NCBI RefSeq assembly: GCF_040530035.1
Contig: NZ_JBEWCD010000002.1
Span: forward strand, 248,001 to 312,000
Direction: 5' to 3'
Length of the DNA stretch: 64,000 nt
DNA from: Roseibium sp. HPY-6
Lineage (GTDB): Bacteria > Pseudomonadota > Alphaproteobacteria > Rhizobiales > Stappiaceae
Positions 8,646 through 17,429 of the stretch are shown piece after piece. Below the pieces are notes generated by a model. It was not told where the DNA came from. It made no database searches and saw only the letters and a program-made list of their open reading frames with translations. The stretch's first letter is position 1. Each line of letters starts with the position of its first letter. The translations under genes and the position numbers were made by a program.

Positions 8646-9130
8646 GTTTCTGGTGGTTCTGGACCCAGCCGCCGGTCGTGGAAGAGGCGCTGGACGAGGA
8701 TCTGCCAAAGATTGCCGATATCCACGCAGCCTCGTTCGCAAACAAATGGAACACGGAAGACCTTGCGCGAATGAAAGCGCAGGAGGGAACGTCGATCCTT
8801 GTCGCCCGTCGCGCCAGTCCGTACGGAACGCGCGCACCGCTCGGGTTCTTGATCCTGCGAACTGTCGCGGACGAAGCGGAAGTCATCACAGTGGCTGTGC
8901 ATCCCAGGCAGCGCGGCCGCGGGATCGGCAAGAAGCTTATGGAAGATGGTCTCTTCCGGCTCTACAGTCAGAGATGCAGCCACCTGTTTCTGGAAGTTGA
9001 CGCTACCAACGAAGCCGCATTGCTTCTTTACCGGGGCCTGGGTTTCAAGGAAGTTGGCCAGCGGAAAGGGTATTACGGCAACAGCGAAGGCGACGGCACG
9101 GCGCTTGTCATGCGCATCGATCTTCGCTAA
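8642..9130 (+). CDS. rimI: Ribosomal protein S18 alanine N-acetyltransferase RimI-like
   Basis: GNAT-family N-terminal protein acetyltransferase. The 162-residue protein has the acetyl-CoA pyrophosphate-binding loop VHPRQRGRGIGKKLME at about 86-101 (Q/RxxGxG/A) and the C-terminal ATNEAALLLYRGLGFKEVGQRKGYY region typical of RimI. It overlaps tsaB by 4 bases and so is translationally coupled. The N-terminus carries an extra segment (WWFWTQPP) ahead of the fold. Its substrate is inferred from family and synteny. Confidence 0.9.
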   Translation: MSFWWFWTQPPVVEEALDEDLPKIADIHAASFANKWNTEDLARMKAQEGTSILVARRASPYGTRAPLGFLILRTVADEAEVITVAVHPRQRGRGIGKKLMEDGLFRLYSQRCSHLFLEVDATNEAALLLYRGLGFKEVGQRKGYYGNSEGDGTALVMRIDLR

Positions 9131-9175
9131 GCGCTGTAAGACGACAACTCCGGTCAATCAGCAGGTGGCGATGAA

Positions 9176-9625
9176 ATGACGGACGAGCGGCAAATAACGC
9201 TGGCGGAAATGTGTGTTGCCAAGGGCATGCGCATGACCGAACAGCGCCGCATCATTGCAACTGTCATAGAAGAAGCGTCTGACGATCACCCGGACGTCGA
9301 AGAACTGTATCGCCGCTCGGTTGCAATCGACCCCGGTATTTCCATTTCCACTGTTTATCGCACGGTCAAGCTTTTCGAAGACGCCGGGATGATCGAACGA
9401 CACGACTTCAGGGATGGTCGCTCGCGTTATGAAACGATGCCGGATGAACATCACGATCATCTGATTGACCTGCGCAGTGGCCGCGTGATCGAGTTCCGCA
9501 GCGAAGAAATCGAGGCGTTGCAGGAGTTCATCGCCAAGAAGCTTGGTTATAAACTTGTCGATCACCGGTTGGAGCTTTACGGCGTTCCGCTCTCCGCCTC
9601 GAAGGGTGAAAAGGGCGATGGCTGA
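9176..9625 (+). CDS. fur: Fur-family metal-responsive regulator (Mur/Fur branch)
   Basis: Dimeric metal-sensing repressor. The 149-residue protein has the winged-helix DNA-binding region at about 15-80 (GMRMTEQRRIIATVIEE, ISISTVYRTVKLFEDAGMIERHDF) and a C-terminal metal-binding half with PDEHHDHLID at about 90-99. It lacks the CxxC structural zinc motifs of many Fur proteins, as in rhizobial Mur, which senses manganese. Synteny (tsaB-rimI-fur-plsC-miaB) is the same as I recall for rhizobial Mur/Fur. I chose the ATG at 9176 after AGGTGG. Whether it senses Mn or Fe cannot be decided here. Confidence 0.92.
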   Translation: MTDERQITLAEMCVAKGMRMTEQRRIIATVIEEASDDHPDVEELYRRSVAIDPGISISTVYRTVKLFEDAGMIERHDFRDGRSRYETMPDEHHDHLIDLRSGRVIEFRSEEIEALQEFIAKKLGYKLVDHRLELYGVPLSASKGEKGDG

Positions 9626-10484
9626 GGTCAAGGCCAGTATCATTATCTTTGTTCTGACGCTCGTCTCGCTGGTTCTTATTCCCCTTCAATGGGTTTCCAT
9701 CAGGCTGCATCTCCCGGTTCAAAAACATCTCCCGCTGATCTGGCACAGGATCGCGTCGCGTCTTGTTGGCATCAAGGTGAAACAGGTTGGCAAACCGGCC
9801 GGCGACCGCCCCCTGCTGATCACCGCCAATCACGCATCCTGGGTCGACATAACCGTTCTCGGCTCTTTGATCCCGCTCTCCTTCATTGCGAAGTCCGAAG
9901 TCTCCGGCTGGCCGATCTTCGGTTTGCTTGCAAAACTGCAACGAACGGTTTTTGTGAACAGGACAAGGCGAACGGAGACCGGACAGGTCGCCGACGAGAT
10001 TGCCGAACGCATGGCGGCGGGCGACCCGATGGTGCTGTTCGCGGAAGGGACATCGAATGACGGCAATTGCGTTTTGCCGTTCCGCTCTGCTCTTCTGGGT
10101 GCCGCCACGAGGGCGCTTGGTGAAAACGGAGACACAAAGGTTTGGGTTCAGCCGCTTTCGGTCGCCTATCAGGGCTTCTACGGACTGCCCATGGGCAGGG
10201 CGCATCGCCCGCATGTCGCCTGGTATGGAGACATGGAGCTTCCCGGTCACCTGTGGGGCATTTTCACCCGTGGTGCCCTAGACGTCATCGTGACCTGGGG
10301 CGAGCCTGTCCTCGTCGACAAAACCACAGACCGAAAAGCGCTTACGCGGCAGCTTGAGAGCGAGGTCAGATCCTTAACTGTTGCCTCATTGCTTCAAAAG
10401 CCGGTCGAGCGGCTGGAAATAAGCGAAATCGAGGCGTCTGAGTTCTTCTCAAACGAGGAAAAACCCGTTAAAGCTGGCGCCTGA
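9618..10484 (+). CDS. plsC: 1-acyl-sn-glycerol-3-phosphate acyltransferase, PlsC family
   Basis: Membrane acyltransferase that acylates lysophosphatidate or a related lyso-lipid in phospholipid (or ornithine-lipid) synthesis. The 288-residue protein has an N-terminal transmembrane helix at about 6-28, the catalytic NHASWVD (HX4D) motif at about 72-78, and the FAEGTSNDG acceptor-binding motif at about 136-144. Its ATG overlaps the fur gene by 8 bases and is preceded by AAGGGC. It could instead be an OlsA-like acyltransferase; the motifs do not separate the two. Confidence 0.88.
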   Translation: MAEVKASIIIFVLTLVSLVLIPLQWVSIRLHLPVQKHLPLIWHRIASRLVGIKVKQVGKPAGDRPLLITANHASWVDITVLGSLIPLSFIAKSEVSGWPIFGLLAKLQRTVFVNRTRRTETGQVADEIAERMAAGDPMVLFAEGTSNDGNCVLPFRSALLGAATRALGENGDTKVWVQPLSVAYQGFYGLPMGRAHRPHVAWYGDMELPGHLWGIFTRGALDVIVTWGEPVLVDKTTDRKALTRQLESEVRSLTVASLLQKPVERLEISEIEASEFFSNEEKPVKAGA

Positions 10485-10496
10485 ATTTGAGTGCCG

Positions 10497-10548
10497 TCAA
10501 ACAGTGAACCTGTTTGAGTGACCGGGGATAACGTTTTGTCCTGGTCAC
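10497..10548. repeat. Two adjacent inverted repeats upstream of miaB
   Basis: TCAAACAG (10497-10504) and CTGTTTGA (10510-10517) are exact 8-bp arms around 5 bases. They are followed at once by GTGACC (10518-10523) and GGTCAC (10543-10548), 6-bp arms around 19 bases. They lie between plsC and miaB and could be an operator, a weak plsC terminator or leader structure. Confidence 0.5.
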
Positions 10549-10623
10549 GTGTTGGACCGACAGACCGCAAGGCACCTTATCACCATGACATGCCGGCCGA
10601 CCGAACAGGGCCATGAGGAGCGA

Positions 10624-12096
10624 ATGACAAGCCGCCCGGAAGCAGATCACGAAACGACACCATCCACCGTTTCCGCAAGTGACTCCAGTTCAAAGACCAC
10701 CAGCAACACGCGCAAGGTTTTTGTGCGTACCTATGGCTGTCAGATGAATGTCTATGACAGCGAACGGATGACGGATGTTCTGGCGCCCGAGGGATTCGAG
10801 GCAACCCATGATCTGGAAGACGCCGATCTTGTCATACTCAACACCTGCCATATCCGTGAAAAAGCCGCGGAAAAAGTCTATTCCGAACTTGGCCGCATCC
10901 GAAAGGTCAAGGAAGAACGGGCCAAATCCGGCAAGGACATGATGGTCGGTGTTGCCGGCTGTGTCGCACAGGCCGAGGGCGAAGAGATTTCAAGACGCGC
11001 GCCGATCGTCGACGTCGTTGTGGGCCCGCAAAGCTATCATCAGCTGCCAGACCTCCTGCAAAAGGCACGCGGCGGCAGGAAAGTGGTCGAAACCGAATTC
11101 GATATCGACGCGAAATTCGATCACCTCTCCGATCAAGCGCAAAAGCATGTGCTCAAACGCGCACCATCCGCGTTCCTGACGGTCCAGGAGGGATGTGACA
11201 AATTCTGCACATTCTGTGTTGTGCCGTATACGCGTGGTGCGGAAGTATCGCGATCTGTGGAGCAGATTGTCACCGAAGCAGAGCGTATGGCAGCTTCCGG
11301 CGTTCGCGAGGTGACGTTGCTGGGTCAAAACGTCAATGCATATCACGGCGAGGCACCCGACGGTTCGACTTGGGGCCTGGGCCGTTTGCTGCGCCGCTTG
11401 TCGGAGATCGGCGGACTTGACCGGCTGCGCTACACCACAAGCCACCCGCGCGACATGGACGATGATCTGATCGAGGCCCATCGCGACCTCAAGACTCTCA
11501 TGCCCTATCTGCATCTTCCGGTGCAATCCGGATCGGACAGGATCCTGAAATCCATGAACCGGCGTCACACGCGCGAGGAGTATTTCAGGCTTATCGACCA
11601 AATCCGTGCAGCTGCGCCCGACATTGCCCTTTCAGGCGATTTCATCGTCGGGTTTCCGGGGGAGACGGATCAGGACTTTGAAGACACCATGGATCTGATC
11701 CGGCGTGTTGAATACGGGTCCGCGTTCTCGTTCAAATACAGCCAGCGGCCTGGAACACCAGGTGCCACGATGGAAGATCAGGTGCCCGAAGACGTGAAGT
11801 CGGCCCGCCTTGCGGAGCTGCAGGCGCTGGTGAGCGAGCAGCAGAAAGCCTTCAACGCGTCCCGGTTGGGAATGACCTGCGATGTGCTACTGGAAAAGAA
11901 GGGCCGCAATCCCGGCCAGCTCGTTGGAAAGTCACCCTGGCTCCAGCCCGTGCAACTGGACGCACCCGAAGACCTGATCGGCAGCATACAAGCGGTGGAA
12001 ATCGTTGAGATCGGATCTAATTCGCTGTTCGGGCAACTTTTTGACAGGCAAGATACCACCCAGAAAGCCCGGCCGGTCCCGGCCACGGTGGTCTAA
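10624..12096 (+). CDS. miaB: tRNA-2-methylthio-N6-dimethylallyladenosine synthase MiaB
   Basis: Radical-SAM methylthiotransferase that makes ms2i6A at position 37 of tRNAs. The 490-residue protein has the N-terminal UPF0004 domain ([30 protein letters not shown], giving the three auxiliary-cluster cysteines), the radical-[11 protein letters not shown] motif (CxxxCxxC), and a C-terminal TRAM RNA-binding domain ([15 protein letters not shown]). The ATG at 10624 was chosen because GAGGAG lies 3 bases before it; upstream in-frame starts (GTG 10549, ATG 10586) are less well supported. Residues 1-30 are a low-complexity extension. It leads directly into phoH. Confidence 0.96.
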   Translation: MTSRPEADHETTPSTVSASDSSSKTTSNTRKVFVRTYGCQMNVYDSERMTDVLAPEGFEATHDLEDADLVILNTCHIREKAAEKVYSELGRIRKVKEERAKSGKDMMVGVAGCVAQAEGEEISRRAPIVDVVVGPQSYHQLPDLLQKARGGRKVVETEFDIDAKFDHLSDQAQKHVLKRAPSAFLTVQEGCDKFCTFCVVPYTRGAEVSRSVEQIVTEAERMAASGVREVTLLGQNVNAYHGEAPDGSTWGLGRLLRRLSEIGGLDRLRYTTSHPRDMDDDLIEAHRDLKTLMPYLHLPVQSGSDRILKSMNRRHTREEYFRLIDQIRAAAPDIALSGDFIVGFPGETDQDFEDTMDLIRRVEYGSAFSFKYSQRPGTPGATMEDQVPEDVKSARLAELQALVSEQQKAFNASRLGMTCDVLLEKKGRNPGQLVGKSPWLQPVQLDAPEDLIGSIQAVEIVEIGSNSLFGQLFDRQDTTQKARPVPATVV

Positions 12097-12108
12097 AGGA
12101 GACGTCTT

Positions 12109-13239
12109 TTGACGCGCGACAGTTCTTCTTCACGCAAGCAATCGGATCAATCCTCGCCGTCTGGTTCGGCATCCGACATGACCCATATCGTTCTTGCATT
12201 TGAAGATAATCGGCTGATTGGCGATCTTTTCGGCCAGTTCGACCAGAATCTGGCGCTGATCGAGCAGCGGCTCGGGATCGACGCGATTGCCCGTGGCAAC
12301 CAGGTTACGCTCAAGGGATCCCGGGGCGGGTGTACCCAGGCCCGCACCGCGCTTGAAGCCCTTTATCAACGTCTTTTGCAGGGCCAGGAAGTTCATCCTG
12401 GCGATGTGGATGGAGCACTTCGCATGGCCGCCGCGGCCGATGCGCAACTGCCCTTGCCGACGCTTGAACCGAAATCAAGGCTGGCCTTTGCCCAGATTGC
12501 GACGCGGCGCAAGACGATCGTTGCGCGCACGCCGACGCAGGACGCCTATATCAGGTCCATGGACCGTGCGGATCTGATTTTCGGAACGGGCCCGGCTGGT
12601 ACCGGCAAAACCTTTCTCGCGGTGGCCTACGCGGCTGCCTTGCTGGAGCGCGGCGACGTCGCACGCCTCATTCTGTCGCGGCCGGCCGTGGAAGCGGGCG
12701 AACGCCTGGGCTTTCTCCCCGGAGAGATGAAAGACAAGGTCGACCCTTATCTGCGTCCGATCTACGACGCGCTTTACGAGATGATGCCGGCCGAAAAGGT
12801 CGACAGGGGGTTGCAGTCCGGGATGATAGAGGTCGCACCGCTCGCATTCATGCGTGGCCGGACCTTGTCCAACGCAGTCGTCCTTCTCGATGAAGCGCAG
12901 AACACAACCTCAATGCAGATGAAAATGTTTCTCACCCGGCTGGGTGAAGGATCAAAGATGATCGTTACCGGCGACCCCAGTCAGATCGACCTTCCGGCAG
13001 GCCAGAAATCCGGTCTGCGCGAAGCGCTGGGCCTGCTGACGGATATCCCGGCTGTGTCGCACATCCGCTTCAATGAAACAGATGTTGTGCGTCATGAACT
13101 CGTTGGCAGGATCGTGACTGCCTACGACAATGCAGCGCGCGAGGAATCCGAGGCCCGTGAACGCCGTTACAGCGAACGCCGCCGCGAAGCTGAAAACGAT
13201 GAAACACCTCCACGGTCGCGCAAGGCCGCGGCGTCGTAA
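12109..13239 (+). CDS. phoH: PhoH family ATPase
   Basis: P-loop ATPase, often linked to RNA metabolism together with YbeY. The 376-residue protein has an N-terminal serine-rich leader, a KH-like region at about 30-100, Walker A GPAGTGKT at about 163-170 and Walker B VVLLDEAQN at about 260-268. The start is the TTG at 12109: AAAGGAGA sits 6 bases upstream and overlaps the miaB stop, while the later ATG at 12178 has no ribosome binding site. The C-terminus is Arg/Glu-rich. It is followed by ybeY at 15 bases. Confidence 0.93.
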   Translation: MTRDSSSSRKQSDQSSPSGSASDMTHIVLAFEDNRLIGDLFGQFDQNLALIEQRLGIDAIARGNQVTLKGSRGGCTQARTALEALYQRLLQGQEVHPGDVDGALRMAAAADAQLPLPTLEPKSRLAFAQIATRRKTIVARTPTQDAYIRSMDRADLIFGTGPAGTGKTFLAVAYAAALLERGDVARLILSRPAVEAGERLGFLPGEMKDKVDPYLRPIYDALYEMMPAEKVDRGLQSGMIEVAPLAFMRGRTLSNAVVLLDEAQNTTSMQMKMFLTRLGEGSKMIVTGDPSQIDLPAGQKSGLREALGLLTDIPAVSHIRFNETDVVRHELVGRIVTAYDNAAREESEARERRYSERRREAENDETPPRSRKAAAS

Positions 13240-13254
13240 GGTTGCTTTTCCGAT

Positions 13255-13770
13255 ATGACCGACGCGTTGCCAGACGGATTTACCGTCGACCTGACGATTG
13301 AAGCGGGACGCTGGCCGTCTGAGGATGAATTGAAGGGCGTTGTTCTGCGCGCGCTTGAGGCCTGCTTTACCAACACTGACCTCAAGGTTCAGCAGAACAC
13401 GGAAGTGTCGCTCCTGTTTACCGATGATGAGGCAATCCGCAAGTTGAACGGCAAGTGGCGTGACAAGGACAAACCGACAAATGTTCTGTCGTTTCCCGGC
13501 AGTGACCCTGATGATGACAGCTATGGCCCGTTGCTTGGTGACATCGTTTTTGCGTGTGAGACGATTTCCCGGGAGGCAACGGAATTAGGAGTTGATTTCT
13601 CGGACCATCTTTCCCATCTGACGGTTCATGGTTTGCTTCATCTTTTCGACTATGATCATCAGGAGCGAGAGGAAGCCGAGCTGATGGAAAGTCTTGAAAA
13701 GGCGATCCTGGCGTCAATTGACATCGATGACCCTTACGCCGACAGCGCCCTTGTGGCCGATGGTGGTTAA
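13255..13770 (+). CDS. ybeY: Endoribonuclease YbeY
   Basis: Metal-dependent endoribonuclease for 16S rRNA 3'-end maturation and 70S quality control. The 171-residue protein carries the zinc-binding H-x3-H-x5-H motif in HGLLHLFDYDH at about 125-135, plus LNGKWRDKDKPTNVLSFP upstream, which is typical of the family. It is 15 bases after phoH and 36 bases before the corC homologue, a highly conserved block. Length is normal for alphaproteobacteria. Confidence 0.96.
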   Translation: MTDALPDGFTVDLTIEAGRWPSEDELKGVVLRALEACFTNTDLKVQQNTEVSLLFTDDEAIRKLNGKWRDKDKPTNVLSFPGSDPDDDSYGPLLGDIVFACETISREATELGVDFSDHLSHLTVHGLLHLFDYDHQEREEAELMESLEKAILASIDIDDPYADSALVADGG

Positions 13771-13806
13771 GTGGCATCATGAGGCACAATGTTCTTGTAT
13801 TGATAG

Positions 13807-15042
13807 ATGATGAGCGCAGTTGAAACGCAAAGTCCGGCGGGAGAGCGGAAGCCCGCAAGTTCCGGACAGTCTCCTGAAAGAGAAGACCCGCAACAGATAA
13901 AGCCGCAGCGGACTGCGGCCTTTCTCGACAATCTCAAACGCATCCTGCGCTTGGGGCGCCAGTCTTCGAGCCTGCGTGAAAACCTGGAGGACGAGCTTGC
14001 CCGTGAGGTGAGCGATGATGCCGCGTTTTCACCGGAAGAGCGTTTGCTGCTCGGAAACATTCTTCGACTGCGTGAATTGCGTGTCGATGACGTCATGATC
14101 CCGCGCGCGGACATCGATGCGGTCGATCTGGACACAAGCCTTAGCCGGCTTATGGAGCTTTTCCAGAAGAGCGGTCATTCGCGCATGCCGGTCTATGAAG
14201 ACACATTGGATGATCCGCGCGGCATGGTCCACATCAAGGATCTGATGGCATTTATCGCAGAGCAGGGCGCTTGCAGCCGTGTTGCAACTGCTGTGGAAAA
14301 TGGAGTTGACGAAGGGGAAGGAAACGACCATCCGGACAATGGATCGGTTCGTAAGGGTCACAATCTGCCGGATCTGGATCTGTCCTGTGTCGACCTGTCC
14401 GTCACGTTGAAGGACACGGACCTTTTGCGCAACCTGTTGTTTGTTCCCCCTTCCATGCCGGCAACCGATCTCATGGCTAAAATGCAGGCCGGCCGCATAC
14501 AGATGGCGCTTGTGATCGACGAATATGGCGGAACCGACGGGCTTGTCTCTCTGGAAGATCTGGTCGAAGAAGTCGTCGGCGACATTGAAGACGAGCATGA
14601 TGAAGATGAAGAGGCAATGCTTGCGTCTGCCGGCGATGGTGTCTGGATCGCCGATCCACGGCTGCCGCTGGAGGATCTCGATGGAGTTCTTGGAACACGG
14701 CTGACGGAGGGCGAGATTTCCGAGGATGTCGATACGCTGGGCGGTCTTCTCTACGTTTCCATCGGGCGTGTACCGGTTCGCGGTGAACTTTTGTTTGTTC
14801 CAGAAGAAGTCCCGGGCTTTGAATTTGAAGTCATGGATGCAGATCCCCGGCGTATCAAACGCTTGAAAATCCGCAGAAGGCGCACGGAACCCCGCGCTCA
14901 GGACCTCAGGCGGCGACAGAAGAAACCCGGTGCGAATATTCAGGACAGCGTCTCTGAGCAACGCGCGGAATTGAGCGGCGAGGAGGGGACAGCGCCGCCG
15001 GACAACGATATACGCAGTGAATTGGGCGACCGGTCCGGATAA
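13807..15042 (+). CDS. CorC/HlyC-type CBS-domain protein
   Basis: Cytoplasmic CNNM/CorC-like protein linked to Mg/Co homeostasis. The 411-residue protein has a charged N-terminal region, paired CBS domains (LRVDDVMIPRADIDAV at about 91-106 and the following DPRGMVHIKD region), and a C-terminal transporter-associated CorC_HlyC domain (about 275-360, DTLGGLLY, PVRGELL). The linker between the two CBS modules (about 155-200) is unusually long and acidic. There is no DUF21 membrane domain, so this is the soluble CorC form. Start: tandem ATGs at 13807 and 13810. It lies between ybeY and lnt as in other Rhizobiales. Confidence 0.9.
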   Translation: MMSAVETQSPAGERKPASSGQSPEREDPQQIKPQRTAAFLDNLKRILRLGRQSSSLRENLEDELAREVSDDAAFSPEERLLLGNILRLRELRVDDVMIPRADIDAVDLDTSLSRLMELFQKSGHSRMPVYEDTLDDPRGMVHIKDLMAFIAEQGACSRVATAVENGVDEGEGNDHPDNGSVRKGHNLPDLDLSCVDLSVTLKDTDLLRNLLFVPPSMPATDLMAKMQAGRIQMALVIDEYGGTDGLVSLEDLVEEVVGDIEDEHDEDEEAMLASAGDGVWIADPRLPLEDLDGVLGTRLTEGEISEDVDTLGGLLYVSIGRVPVRGELLFVPEEVPGFEFEVMDADPRRIKRLKIRRRRTEPRAQDLRRRQKKPGANIQDSVSEQRAELSGEEGTAPPDNDIRSELGDRSG

Positions 15043-15105
15043 TTGCCCTTGACCGGCCAGCAATGAGCCGACAAACCTCCAAGCCTAGCTTGGGGGGCAG
15101 TTTAC

Positions 15106-16722
15106 ATGCATTGGCTTTCACAAAGACTTTCGGTCCTGCCAAACACCTTCCTGCTGGCATGGGGATGGCAGCGACGGTTCCTCTGTGTGCTTTGCGGTGC
15201 ATTGACGGCACTGGCGATGCCGCCCTACGCGTTCCTGCCCATCTTTCTGATCACATTCCCTGCACTCGTCTGGATTCTGGACGGTGCGCTTGAGCCGGCT
15301 GCCGGCAAGACCTGGGCAAACGCACGCGCAGGGTTTTTTCTCGGCTGGCTTTTCGGTTTCGGGTACTTTCTCTCAGGTCTTTGGTGGATCGGATCGGCTT
15401 TTCTTGTTGAGGCTGAGCGGTTCGCCTGGTTGATGCCGTTCGCGGTCCTTGCCATGCCGGTCGGGCTCGCCTTGTTCACAGGAGCAGGTGTTGCATTGGC
15501 CGCGTCTTTCTGGACTGACCGGTTTCGCAGGGTTCTCATGCTCGCGGCCGGTCTGACACTTGCCGACTGGTTGCGCGGCCACGTCCTGACCGGCTTTCCC
15601 TGGAACACCTTCGGATATGGTGTTTCCGACTATCTGCCTCTGGCACAGCCTGCAAGTCTGATCGGAGTTTATGGTCTGACGTTTCTTGTCGTTGCCATCG
15701 GTGCAGCGCCGGCTGTTCTCGCCGACGTCAAACCCCTGGGGGCGCGGCTTAGAGCATTGGCAGTTGCAGTGGCGGCGTTGATAGGCATTGCCGTTTTCGG
15801 ATCGGTGCGGATATGGACTGCCGAGACCGGTGTCGCTGATCTGGATGTCCGCATTATTCAGCCGGCTATCGATCAGAAGGACAAATGGCGTCCGGAACTC
15901 AAGGATCAGATTTTCCAGACATATCTGGACATGACTGAGGCCCCGCTCGGCGGCGAAGCCCGCGTCGGCGCGCCAAGACTGGTGGTGTGGCCCGAATCGG
16001 CACTACCGTTCCTGCTGACCCAGGAACCGGGCGCCTTGTTCCGGATTGGGAACGCGCTGGGTGTGAACACGGAGCTTGTCACCGGAGCGGTTCGCGCCGA
16101 AAACACGCCCTCTGGTCCAGCGTATTTCAACAGCGTCTTCGTTGTTGCGGGCAATGGCACGATCAAAGGATTTTACGACAAGGTGCGGCTGGTGCCTTTC
16201 GGCGAGTACGTACCGCTAAGGAACTTGCTCGACAGGCTGGGCATATCAAATCTTGCCGGGCCACTGGAAGGTTTTGAGGCCGGGTATCAGCAGCGCATTC
16301 TCACAACCTCCGAGCACTACCCTTTTCTACCCCTGATTTGCTACGAGGCCATTTTCCCGGCAGCTATCGCCTCTGCCGCAGGAGATGCTTCCTTCCTGCT
16401 CAACGTGACCAATGACGCCTGGTTCGGTCGCACGCCCGGTCCATATCAGCACTTTGCGCAGGCGCGCATGCGCGCGATCGAGACCGGTCTTCCGCTCGTC
16501 CGGGCAGCCAATACCGGTATATCGGCTGTCGTCGATGGACGCGGAGCTGTCGTTGAGGAATTGGTAATTTTTGAGCGCGGCGTGCTCGATGCCAAGCTTC
16601 CGCAGAGGTTAAGCAGGACTCTCTACGGGATTTTTGGCGATCTTCCCGTGTTGTTTATTTCAATAGCTCTTGTTGTATTTGCGGGTCTATCGAAATACAA
16701 CCGCTACTCGCGTAAAAATTGA
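15106..16722 (+). CDS. lnt: Apolipoprotein N-acyltransferase
   Basis: Inner-membrane enzyme that adds the third acyl chain to the N-terminal cysteine of lipoproteins. The 538-residue protein has several membrane segments in residues 20-230, then a nitrilase-like domain with the catalytic triad E297 (VVWPESALPF), K359 (YDKVRLVPFGEYVP) and C412 (LICYEAIFP), and a last membrane segment near 512-530. The ATG at 15106 is preceded by GGGGGGCAG. All catalytic residues are present and length is usual. Confidence 0.97.
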   Translation: MHWLSQRLSVLPNTFLLAWGWQRRFLCVLCGALTALAMPPYAFLPIFLITFPALVWILDGALEPAAGKTWANARAGFFLGWLFGFGYFLSGLWWIGSAFLVEAERFAWLMPFAVLAMPVGLALFTGAGVALAASFWTDRFRRVLMLAAGLTLADWLRGHVLTGFPWNTFGYGVSDYLPLAQPASLIGVYGLTFLVVAIGAAPAVLADVKPLGARLRALAVAVAALIGIAVFGSVRIWTAETGVADLDVRIIQPAIDQKDKWRPELKDQIFQTYLDMTEAPLGGEARVGAPRLVVWPESALPFLLTQEPGALFRIGNALGVNTELVTGAVRAENTPSGPAYFNSVFVVAGNGTIKGFYDKVRLVPFGEYVPLRNLLDRLGISNLAGPLEGFEAGYQQRILTTSEHYPFLPLICYEAIFPAAIASAAGDASFLLNVTNDAWFGRTPGPYQHFAQARMRAIETGLPLVRAANTGISAVVDGRGAVVEELVIFERGVLDAKLPQRLSRTLYGIFGDLPVLFISIALVVFAGLSKYNRYSRKN

Positions 16723-16791
16723 TATTTTTTGTTTGAGTTGAGTGATTAAAGTGTGATACAACCGTGAAATAGCCGATTGAAGGTTGATTCA

Positions 16792-16863
16792 TGTACAAGT
16801 AAGGGGTTGCGGGCTTGCTTCAATCTCCAGGGTCTTGTGGGAGGACTCAGGGGAGCTTGTACA
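16792..16863. promoter_or_regulatory. Inverted TGTACAAG / CTTGTACA sites before the XRE gene
   Basis: TGTACAAG at 16792-16799 and CTTGTACA at 16856-16863 are exact inverted copies with centres 64 bases apart, in the spacer between lnt and the XRE regulator. A related GTACATG overlaps that gene's start codon. The spacing would suit looping or paired binding by a dimeric regulator, perhaps autoregulation. Confidence 0.4.
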
Positions 16864-16912
16864 ATCGAAAACGAGCGGACATTCGCCGCGAGAAAAAGAA
16901 AGAGCGACGTAC

Positions 16913-17317
16913 ATGCCCAGTAAGAAGTCTCCAAACCCGATAGACATACATGTCGGCAGCCGCGTCCGCCTGAGGCGGATGATGCTCGGCATGAGCCAGG
17001 AAAAACTGGGTGAAAGCCTTGGCATCACCTTCCAGCAGATTCAAAAATACGAAAAGGGCACCAACCGTATCGGTGCCAGCCGCCTGCAGCACATTGCGAC
17101 CATTCTGAAAGTCCCGGTGTCATTCTTTTTCGAAGACGCGCCCGGCACGCCTGAGGAAGCGGAAGGGTTCGGAGAAACTCAGCCGACCTCTTATGTCGTC
17201 GATTTCCTGTCGTCCTCTGAAGGCCTGTCCTTGAACAAGGCCTTTGTGCGGATCGAGGATCCGAAGGTGCGACGCCGCATTGTCGATCTTGTGCGCTCCC
17301 TGGCCGGTGACGACTGA
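16913..17317 (+). CDS. XRE-family HTH transcriptional regulator (PraR-like)
   Basis: DNA-binding regulator. The 134-residue protein has a Cro/C1-type HTH at about 12-70 (VGSRVRLRRMMLGMSQEKLGE, FQQIQKYEKGTNRIGASRL) and a short C-terminal region with LSLNKAFVRIEDPKVRRRIVDLVRSL. It closely matches the PraR/PhrR/SinR-like regulators that rhizobia carry next to metK, where PraR affects biofilm and quorum-sensing genes. I chose the ATG at 16913 because the HTH follows directly; the ORF could extend to 16784. It sits between lnt and metK. Confidence 0.88.
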   Translation: MPSKKSPNPIDIHVGSRVRLRRMMLGMSQEKLGESLGITFQQIQKYEKGTNRIGASRLQHIATILKVPVSFFFEDAPGTPEEAEGFGETQPTSYVVDFLSSSEGLSLNKAFVRIEDPKVRRRIVDLVRSLAGDD

Positions 17318-17369
17318 TAATTTTTTATATTGCGCTTGACGCGGCGAAAAACATCTAAGATTGATGCAC

Positions 17370-17399
17370 CTGAAGCGGCAATGTCATTTGCCGCTTCAG
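17370..17399 (+). promoter_or_regulatory. Perfect 12-bp hairpin in the metK leader
   Basis: CTGAAGCGGCAA (17370-17381) and TTGCCGCTTCAG (17388-17399) pair perfectly around a 6-base loop, 30 bases before the metK start. There is no T run after it. A TTGACG at 17336 may belong to a promoter, although no well-spaced -10 could be fixed. It may be a 5' mRNA stability or regulatory hairpin, or end the upstream regulator's transcript. Confidence 0.5.
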
Positions 17400-17429
17400 T
17401 TATATTCATTCCCAGAAGGACGATCGCCA

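Noticed and set aside
17318..17429. Known SAM riboswitch in the metK leader
   Set aside because: The spacer is only about 110 bases and the single 12-bp hairpin does not show the conserved cores of SAM-I or SAM-II as I know them; kept only as an unclassified hairpin.
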